Shown in pieces: positions 7,050-10,997 of a DNA stretch of 10,997 nt. The notes under the pieces were generated by a model. That model worked only from the letters and a program-made list of their open reading frames with translations, ran no database searches and was not told where the DNA came from. The stretch covers positions 1-10,997 of the forward strand of contig JBCDAS010000128.1 of NCBI GenBank assembly GCA_039185235.1. Direction: 5' to 3'. The position numbers and the translations under genes are program-made. The stretch's first letter is position 1. The number at the start of each line of letters is the position of its first letter. The stretch is from Thermohalobaculum sp039185235 (GTDB taxonomy: Bacteria > Pseudomonadota > Alphaproteobacteria > Rhodobacterales > Rhodobacteraceae).

Positions 7050-8231
7050 TTAAACTCTCAGATCAAGGCCGGAGCCTGTGTAACTCGAACGCTGGGTGAC
7101 GGCGTCAACGGTGTCTTGTGTCTCGGGCCGGGATCCGTCGCCCGATGACTGACCCGGGTCGCGCATCGCGCCCCCCTGCTGCTGAAATCCGAAATCAAGC
7201 GAGATATTGCGAAACCCGGCATTGGTGAGTTCGCGATGCAGCATATCGTTGTGACGTCTCAGCATCTCACCGATCTCGGGTCGGTCACTGGCCACTTGGG
7301 CCGAGACGCTGTCCCCCGTGGTCGAGAGCGTCACAGTCACGCGCCCAAGCTCAGGCGGATCGAGGGAGATCTCGAAACGACCACTCTCTTGGGCCCGAAC
7401 CACCTGCGTGATCTGGGCTGCGATGGACTGGCTCATCGCGCGTTCCTGACGGGGCAGTGGTAGATCGGCTTGGACCCCATCGCGTGTGCGTGTTGGGCCT
7501 TCCTGCGATCCAACAGCACTGGTTTCGACCGCACTAGGCGCAGTGAGGTCAATGACCGAAACGGCCGATCTGAACGTTGTTTCGGATTGTGACCTGGCCA
7601 AGTTCTGCGTGGGCGGAGCGATACTGGTTGGTGCGGGCGTCTCAGGCGCCTGAAGGGCTTTAGGCGCCGCTGTCTCAGCCGCACTATCCGATGCCGCCGA
7701 CAATATCGGCCCGGAGGCCGCACTCGATCTGAGATCGGGCTTTGTCGCAGCAACTTGTTGTATCGCTTGCGGGAGTGGAACCGCAGCCGGTGCGGCGGTG
7801 TTCACGGGCGCCTTTACCTGCGGTGCTGGAATGTCGAGCTCCGGCACGGCTTCAGACGGATCAACCGTCCCATCGGTCGCAGTGGCGGGCACAGTGTTTA
7901 GCTGAGGCACGGCTGTCGCCGGGGCGTCGGGTTTAGCCGGCTGCGAGGCGACCTGTGTCAGCTGTATCTCTGGCGCGCGCTCCGCGTTACCTGGGATCGG
8001 GGCTGCGAGCAGAACTGGCTCAACCGAAGCCTCGAGATCGACATCTTCGATCAGGCTTGTCGCTTTCAAGAACGAGGACTCGAAAGACTGCCCCGACGTG
8101 GTCTCACCCTTCGGATCGCCTGGGTTCTGAGCTGCCTGACCGGTCGCCGGCGTGCTGCTGGTTGCCTGAGATCCGGGCTTTGCTGGACCACTGGCGGGCG
8201 GGCTCGCTGCCGCTTGGGTTGAAAGTGTCAC
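7050..8231 (-). CDS. fliK: Flagellar hook-length control protein FliK
   Basis: FliK (393 residues) is the exported molecular ruler that sets hook length and switches export from hook to filament substrates. Residues about 1–250 are low-complexity, rich in alanine, proline, serine and threonine, as usual for the ruler part. The C-terminal Flg_hook domain is at about 265–350: a helix with AAQITQVVRAQ, the signature SLDPPELGRVTVTL, then a helix with LRRHNDMLHRELTNAGF and a final LDFGF strand. A polar tail follows. The start is GTG at 8231–8229, supported by a strong AGGAGG five bases upstream. flgD follows five bases after the stop. The low conservation of the N-terminal part is normal for the family; the call rests on the C-terminal domain and on flgD next door. 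Confidence 0.92.
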   Translation of the reverse strand: MTLSTQAAASPPASGPAKPGSQATSSTPATGQAAQNPGDPKGETTSGQSFESSFLKATSLIEDVDLEASVEPVLLAAPIPGNAERAPEIQLTQVASQPAKPDAPATAVPQLNTVPATATDGTVDPSEAVPELDIPAPQVKAPVNTAAPAAVPLPQAIQQVAATKPDLRSSAASGPILSAASDSAAETAAPKALQAPETPAPTSIAPPTQNLARSQSETTFRSAVSVIDLTAPSAVETSAVGSQEGPTRTRDGVQADLPLPRQERAMSQSIAAQITQVVRAQESGRFEISLDPPELGRVTVTLSTTGDSVSAQVASDRPEIGEMLRRHNDMLHRELTNAGFRNISLDFGFQQQGGAMRDPGQSSGDGSRPETQDTVDAVTQRSSYTGSGLDLRV

Positions 8232-8236
8232 GAACG

Positions 8237-8242
8237 CCTCCT
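8237..8242 (-). promoter_or_regulatory. Ribosome binding site of fliK, deciding a GTG start
   Basis: On the - strand AGGAGG lies five bases before GTG 8231. It is the strongest match near this gene end and supports the non-ATG start. Confidence 0.75.
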
Positions 8243-8275
8243 GGCTGTTTCTCGCGGCACTATCTATCTGAATAA

Positions 8276-8291
8276 TTACGTTTTTTTTAAC
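8276..8291 (+). promoter_or_regulatory. Candidate CtrA binding box in the divergent fliK/flgJ gap
   Basis: TTAC, seven bases, then TTAAC differs at one position from the CtrA consensus TTAA-N7-TTAAC known from Caulobacter and other alphaproteobacteria. It sits in the most AT-rich stretch of the 105-bp gap between divergent genes, 46 bases before the flgJ-like start and 45 bases before the fliK start. CtrA is known to control flagellar genes in Rhodobacterales. No convincing -10 element could be assigned on either strand, so promoter direction is open. Confidence 0.5.
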
Positions 8292-8324
8292 CGAGAAAGC
8301 GCATCTCTAAGGAGCGACTCTTTT

Positions 8325-8330
8325 AAGGAG
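8325..8330 (+). promoter_or_regulatory. Ribosome binding site of the flgJ-like gene, deciding a GTG start
   Basis: AAGGAG lies six bases before GTG 8337. The same heptamer TAAGGAG also occurs at 8308–8314 with no start codon at a useful distance, so the second copy is taken as the functional site. Confidence 0.75.
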
Positions 8331-8336
8331 ATCCTT

Positions 8337-8651
8337 GTGGACCTGCATAGTCTTCCAACTGTCCGCCCGATCGGCTCCGCCGCTCAGCCATCTGATCAGG
8401 TGGCGCATAAGACCGAGATGGAGCGTGCCGCGATTGAGTTCGAAGCCGTTTTCCTGGCCGAGATGCTGCGCCATTCGGGCCTGGGGCAGGCTCGCGACGC
8501 TTTTGGTGGCGGCGCTGGGGAGGAGGCGTTCTCCGGCATGATGACCCGCGAATGGGCCCGCAGCCTGGCGGAGAAGGGCGGAATTGGCCTTGCCGAGCGA
8601 TTGCTGCAGGATCTGCAAACCCAGGGAGGCGTGAATGCTCGGCGGGAGTAA
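8337..8651 (+). CDS. flgJ: Rod-binding protein, single-domain FlgJ homologue
   Basis: A 104-residue protein matching the N-terminal rod-binding/rod-cap domain of FlgJ, which scaffolds rod assembly in the periplasm. The diagnostic core is AAIEFEAVFLAEMLRHSGL at about residues 31–49, then FGGGAGEEAFSGMMTREWARSLA and GGIGLAERL toward the C-terminus. The muramidase domain of enteric FlgJ (a total of about 313 residues) is absent. This is common in alphaproteobacteria, where a separate lytic enzyme opens the cell wall. The start is GTG 8337 behind AAGGAG. The 3' end overlaps the flgN-like gene by 17 bp. The symbol denotes the rod-binding half only. Confidence 0.88.
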   Translation: MDLHSLPTVRPIGSAAQPSDQVAHKTEMERAAIEFEAVFLAEMLRHSGLGQARDAFGGGAGEEAFSGMMTREWARSLAEKGGIGLAERLLQDLQTQGGVNARRE

Positions 8652-9006
8652 ATGGCGCAACCGGTTGGCGCGGATTGAGAAAGTCCTCGGCCTCGAGCGC
8701 AGGCTCCTTCGCGATGGCCGGATCGACGAACTGGCCGCACTGACCCATGATCGCGAACGCATCTCGCTCTGGCTGACCGATTTGCCCGATAGCGGACCGC
8801 CAGAATATCGCCGTCACTTGGAGCATTTACGCCAAAAAGCGAGACAGAACGGTGCGCTCCTGCGTGCCTATATCGAGGGCGCCCGATCGGCGTTGTCGAC
8901 GGTGACGGTGATCGAGGAAGAGCAAGCCAATCTGGGCGCCTATGCGCGCGATGGCACACGGATCGATACGCCCAAACCGTCATCGACCACGCGCACCCGC
9001 GCCTGA
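8635..9006 (+). CDS. FlgN-like flagellar export chaperone
   Basis: A 123-residue, mostly helical, charged protein with the layout of FlgN, the cytoplasmic chaperone that delivers hook-associated proteins to the export apparatus. An N-terminal helix carries LGLERRLLRDGRIDELAAL, then RERISLWL. A second long helix carries LRQKARQNGALLRAYIEGARSAL, and the C-terminal LGAYARDGTRI resembles the Y-x-x-x-G tail motif of FlgN proteins. FlgN sequences are weakly conserved, so the call leans on length, helical pattern and its place after flgJ. ATG 8635 has GGGAGG at 8624–8629, five bases upstream, and the gene overlaps flgJ by 17 bp. It ends one base from the convergent DUF1217 gene. Confidence 0.7.
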   Translation: MLGGSKWRNRLARIEKVLGLERRLLRDGRIDELAALTHDRERISLWLTDLPDSGPPEYRRHLEHLRQKARQNGALLRAYIEGARSALSTVTVIEEEQANLGAYARDGTRIDTPKPSSTTRTRA

Positions 9007-9007
9007 T

Positions 9008-9865
9008 CTAAAGCGACGGCCGGAAGTTCGACAGGACGATGTTCTGGAGACTGACCGGGCCGACCCCCCCAGAAGATACGCCGAGCAATGTCAGTGCCGC
9101 AAAGCCCGGTGTTGTGGGGCTGGGGCCATTGTTCAATGTCTCACGCAGCAAGAAACGCTCGATGATCTGGTTGACCTTGGTCGGATCTTGGAAAACCGCC
9201 AGCGAAGTGTCGTCGAAATACTTTTGGTTGAGATCCCTCAGCGTGTCGCGCTGCAGATCGATATCGATTTGGCCAAAGGATGATGGCAGACCAAAAGCGC
9301 CTTCAAAGACGGTGCGGACCGGAACATCCCCCATGGCTGAGAACCATGCGTTCCCATTCGGATCACTAGCGGTGGCGTAACGCTCGATCTCCCGGCGGAA
9401 GTTCAGCGCCAGGCGCAGCGAATCGTCTTGCTCGCCCACCGCAATCTCGAACTGGCGCTCCGTGTAGGCCGCAGTGATTTCGTCTGCAAATCCAGGCCTC
9501 GCGGTTTGGGATCCGATCAGGTTCCCAAACCCAAACGCTTCGGCGATCCTGGTAAACCGAGGATCGACAAAGCGGGTGGCAAAGGCCGTGCTGCTCTCGG
9601 TGCCCTCTTCCAAGATCCGGCGCATGAAGGCGCCTTTGTTGAGCTGGTCATCCATGCCAAACGCGCCCAGTGCGACGCGCAACAGGCGTCGATCGGCGAC
9701 CAATTCGGCAGCGGTAGACACATTGGCGATGTTTTCGCGGAAATAGGCCGTATCACGCGCAATCTCGGGCCTGCGGTCATAGATTGCCCGCTGCGTGGCC
9801 TCCGTCTGCTCCAGCAGACGAAAGCCGAGCACGCCCGAGGTTGGGAGGATCGGCTCAAAGGTCAT
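9008..9865 (-). CDS. DUF1217 family flagellar-cluster protein
   Basis: A 285-residue protein of the DUF1217 type, a family of unknown function found in flagellar clusters of Rhodobacterales and Rhizobiales. Visible family-like features are the early LGFRLLEQTEATQRAIYD, the segment DTAYFRENIANVSTAAELVADRRLLRVAL at about residues 38–66, and the middle GAFMRRILEEGTESSTAFA followed by a DPRFTRIAEAFGFG element. A later RNFxxE-like piece reads ALNFRREIERYA. No signal peptide or membrane helix is visible, so the protein is cytoplasmic or exported by the type III route. The ATG at 9865 overlaps the flbT stop by 4 bp with no separate Shine-Dalgarno site, so it is translationally coupled to flbT. Its role is not known; the neighbours suggest flagellin regulation or export. 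Confidence 0.82.
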   Translation of the reverse strand: MTFEPILPTSGVLGFRLLEQTEATQRAIYDRRPEIARDTAYFRENIANVSTAAELVADRRLLRVALGAFGMDDQLNKGAFMRRILEEGTESSTAFATRFVDPRFTRIAEAFGFGNLIGSQTARPGFADEITAAYTERQFEIAVGEQDDSLRLALNFRREIERYATASDPNGNAWFSAMGDVPVRTVFEGAFGLPSSFGQIDIDLQRDTLRDLNQKYFDDTSLAVFQDPTKVNQIIERFLLRETLNNGPSPTTPGFAALTLLGVSSGGVGPVSLQNIVLSNFRPSL

Positions 9866-10269
9866 GACATATGCGCCATCGACATGAGATGATCTTCAAC
9901 CGGCATCAGGGCGCGCAGGCTCCGAAGCGCTTGGTAGAAGCTGTCTTTGTCGAGCGCGTCCCGGGCGCGTTCCAGATGCCCTCGCGATTGGAGGTCGGTG
10001 AAGACGCTGGCCAATTGCGACAAACCGGTTTCCAACTGAACCCGCGCCTCATCTGGGTCGGCCTCGCCGGCGACGACCATTTGCGCGATGTAGCACACCC
10101 GGCGCACGGGCGTGTTCGCTTGATCGGGATTGATCGCATCGCGCAAGCGCAGGACATTCGATCCCGGTGTCAGGATGTTCAACTGGGTCCGCTTGGCACC
10201 GTTTTCGAGCGCAGCTCCATTGACCAGGAACCGCTCATTCGGGCGGAGTTTGAGGATCAGACCGGGCAT
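9862..10269 (-). CDS. flbT: Flagellin synthesis regulator FlbT
   Basis: FlbT (135 residues) is an alphaproteobacterial post-transcriptional regulator. In Caulobacter it acts on the 5' leader of flagellin mRNA and lowers its stability until hook assembly is complete. Typical features are the N-terminal LKLRPNERFLVNGAALENG, followed by LRLRDAINP, and the helix after VRRVCYIAQMVVAGEAD. A C-terminal helical part holds SFYQALRSLRALMPVEDHL. Length is usual for the family. ATG 10269 lies 13 bp inside the end of flaF, and the stop overlaps the DUF1217 start by 4 bp, so all three genes form one translationally coupled unit downstream of flagellin. Confidence 0.95.
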   Translation of the reverse strand: MPGLILKLRPNERFLVNGAALENGAKRTQLNILTPGSNVLRLRDAINPDQANTPVRRVCYIAQMVVAGEADPDEARVQLETGLSQLASVFTDLQSRGHLERARDALDKDSFYQALRSLRALMPVEDHLMSMAHMS

Positions 10270-10646
10270 GGGGCAGCATCCTGTTGTTGGCTGAGGCCGC
10301 GCATGATGGACATGTTCACCTCGATCAGGGCATCCGGGGTCTCGCTTCCCTTCAGAACCTTGCGGGTGTGATCGCGCGTGAACTCGGAGAGGTAAAACAA
10401 CCGGGCCCGCAGCAATTCAGGCAGTTCATTGTTCTCGCCAACGACTTCGGCGGTGATGATCGCCCAAAGGCGCGTGTTTTGGTGCAGAGCTTCCGCAAGT
10501 CTTGGGAAATCTTCGTCACGGCGTTGCGCCGCTTGCCGAAGGTCCTTCGTAATTCTTGCAAAGGCCTGATACTCAATCTGGCGTGGGGTCTTGGTCGATG
10601 ATTGAGCATCACCGTAATTGGCATAGGCGCGGCGGGCCGGGTCCAT
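10257..10646 (-). CDS. flaF: Flagellar biosynthesis regulator FlaF
   Basis: FlaF (129 residues) works with FlbT and is needed for flagellin synthesis and secretion in alphaproteobacteria. The N-terminal MDPARRAYA, the segment TPRQIEYQAFARITKDL, and the middle LAEALHQNTRLWAIITAEV with DNELP-like NNELPELLRARLFYLSEF fit the family closely. The frame is open further upstream to a TTG at 10691, but ATG 10646 is chosen because GAGGA lies seven bases before it and family similarity begins there. The gene overlaps flbT by 13 bp. It lies 97 bases after the flagellin stop, behind two hairpins. Confidence 0.94.
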   Translation of the reverse strand: MDPARRAYANYGDAQSSTKTPRQIEYQAFARITKDLRQAAQRRDEDFPRLAEALHQNTRLWAIITAEVVGENNELPELLRARLFYLSEFTRDHTRKVLKGSETPDALIEVNMSIMRGLSQQQDAAPCPV

Positions 10647-10653
10647 GGGATTT

Positions 10654-10658
10654 TCCTC
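10654..10658 (-). promoter_or_regulatory. Ribosome binding site of flaF
   Basis: On the - strand GAGGA lies seven bases before ATG 10646 and decides against the upstream TTG at 10691. Confidence 0.7.
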
Positions 10659-10691
10659 AGGCTTGTCGAATAGAGACGGAAAAGAACACAA

Positions 10692-10707
10692 CGCGACCTA
10701 AGTCGCG
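10692..10707 (-). terminator. Second hairpin after flagellin, probable intrinsic terminator or attenuator
   Basis: A 6-bp perfect stem (CGCGAC and GTCGCG) with a 4-base loop. On the - strand it is followed by the T-rich run TTGTGTTCTTTT. With the larger hairpin just before it, it forms a tandem pair between flagellin and flaF. Confidence 0.6.
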
Positions 10708-10710
10708 GGA

Positions 10711-10738
10711 TCCGGAGCCGGGGAAACCCGGCTCCGGA
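10711..10738 (-). terminator. First hairpin after flagellin, strong GC-rich stem
   Basis: A perfect 12-bp inverted repeat (TCCGGAGCCGGG and CCCGGCTCCGGA) with a 4-base loop begins eight bases after the flagellin stop codon. No T tract follows directly, so it may serve mainly to protect the flagellin mRNA 3' end, while the next hairpin ends or attenuates transcription. Confidence 0.75.
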
Positions 10739-10745
10739 GAAGATC

Positions 10746-10997
10746 TTACCGGAACAGCGCCAGGATCGACTGCGGTGCCTGGTTCGCAATCGACAGCGCC
10801 TGGGTACCCAGCTGCTGCTGGACCTGCAGCGACTGCAGACGTGCCGAAGCTTCCTCGAGATCGGCATCCACAAGAGTACCGATACCCGACTTAAAGCTGT
10901 CGATCAGGGTGCTCATGAATTCGTTCTGGATTTCCAGACGATTCTCTGCCGTCCCAAAGACTGCCTGGGCGTCAATCACCGAGTCGATCATGCCTTC
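10746..10997 (-). CDS. fliC: Flagellin, C-terminal part (5' end outside window)
   Basis: The filament subunit; only the last 83 residues are visible, and the frame is open to the window edge. The C-terminal D0 helix is unmistakable: LEEASARLQSLQVQQQLG followed by TQALSIANQAPQSILALFR, the ending typical of flagellins of Rhodobacterales and other alphaproteobacteria. The region AENRLEIQNEFMSTLIDS upstream is the D1 helix. The gene lies upstream of flaF and flbT on the same strand, so the filament protein and its regulators are neighbours. The symbol is generic; the local name may differ (flaA, fljK). Confidence 0.96.
   Translation of the reverse strand, partial: EGMIDSVIDAQAVFGTAENRLEIQNEFMSTLIDSFKSGIGTLVDADLEEASARLQSLQVQQQLGTQALSIANQAPQSILALFR

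Noticed and set aside
10647..10691. N-terminal extension of FlaF from TTG 10691
   Set aside because: The extension has no family similarity, and GAGGA with good spacing precedes the internal ATG 10646.
1..10997. High frequency of GATC and CGATCG throughout the window
   Set aside because: The tetramer fits common codon choices here (for example Ile-ATC, Asp-GAT and Arg-CGA/CGC junctions) and shows no clustering at regulatory sites; a genome-wide count would be needed.

Overview
The window is a dense flagellar assembly and motility cluster from an alphaproteobacterium, most likely of the order Rhodobacterales (the Roseobacter/Rhodobacter group). Four things point there: the flagellin–flaF–flbT–DUF1217 run, the short single-domain FlgA and FlgJ, the high GC content, and a CtrA-like box in the only promoter-bearing gap. 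Genes are tightly packed, often with 4-bp ATGA overlaps. No gene-free stretch exceeds about 105 bases, and there are no RNA genes, mobile elements or CRISPR arrays.

Left block, + strand, 1–6325: a single motor and rod/ring operon. It holds the C-terminal part of motA (stator), a large unnamed 866-residue exported protein, flgF (proximal rod), flgG (distal rod), flgA (P-ring chaperone), flgH (L-ring lipoprotein) and fliL (stator-associated membrane protein). It ends in a hairpin that contains the fliL stop codon. The 866-residue protein is the least explained item. It has a signal peptide, a beta-rich AMIN-like N-terminal region, a long acidic linker and an alpha-helical TPR-like C-terminal half, and it sits between stator and rod genes.

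Middle, - strand, 8231–6364: fliK (hook-length control) followed by flgD (hook cap), convergent with the left block. A 105-bp AT-rich gap (8232–8336) separates fliK from the + strand pair flgJ-like rod-binding protein and flgN-like export chaperone (8337–9006). Both genes flanking this gap start with GTG behind strong Shine-Dalgarno sequences, and the gap holds a near-consensus CtrA half-site pair.

Right block, - strand, 10997–9008: the C-terminal end of a flagellin gene, two tandem hairpins, then flaF, flbT and a DUF1217 gene joined by overlaps. FlaF and FlbT control flagellin translation and secretion post-transcriptionally. The DUF1217 gene ends one base from the end of the convergent flgN-like gene.

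Together the genes cover stator, rod, L ring, hook cap and length control, filament and filament regulators. Genes for the basal-body switch and export apparatus, the hook, and motB are not in the window.
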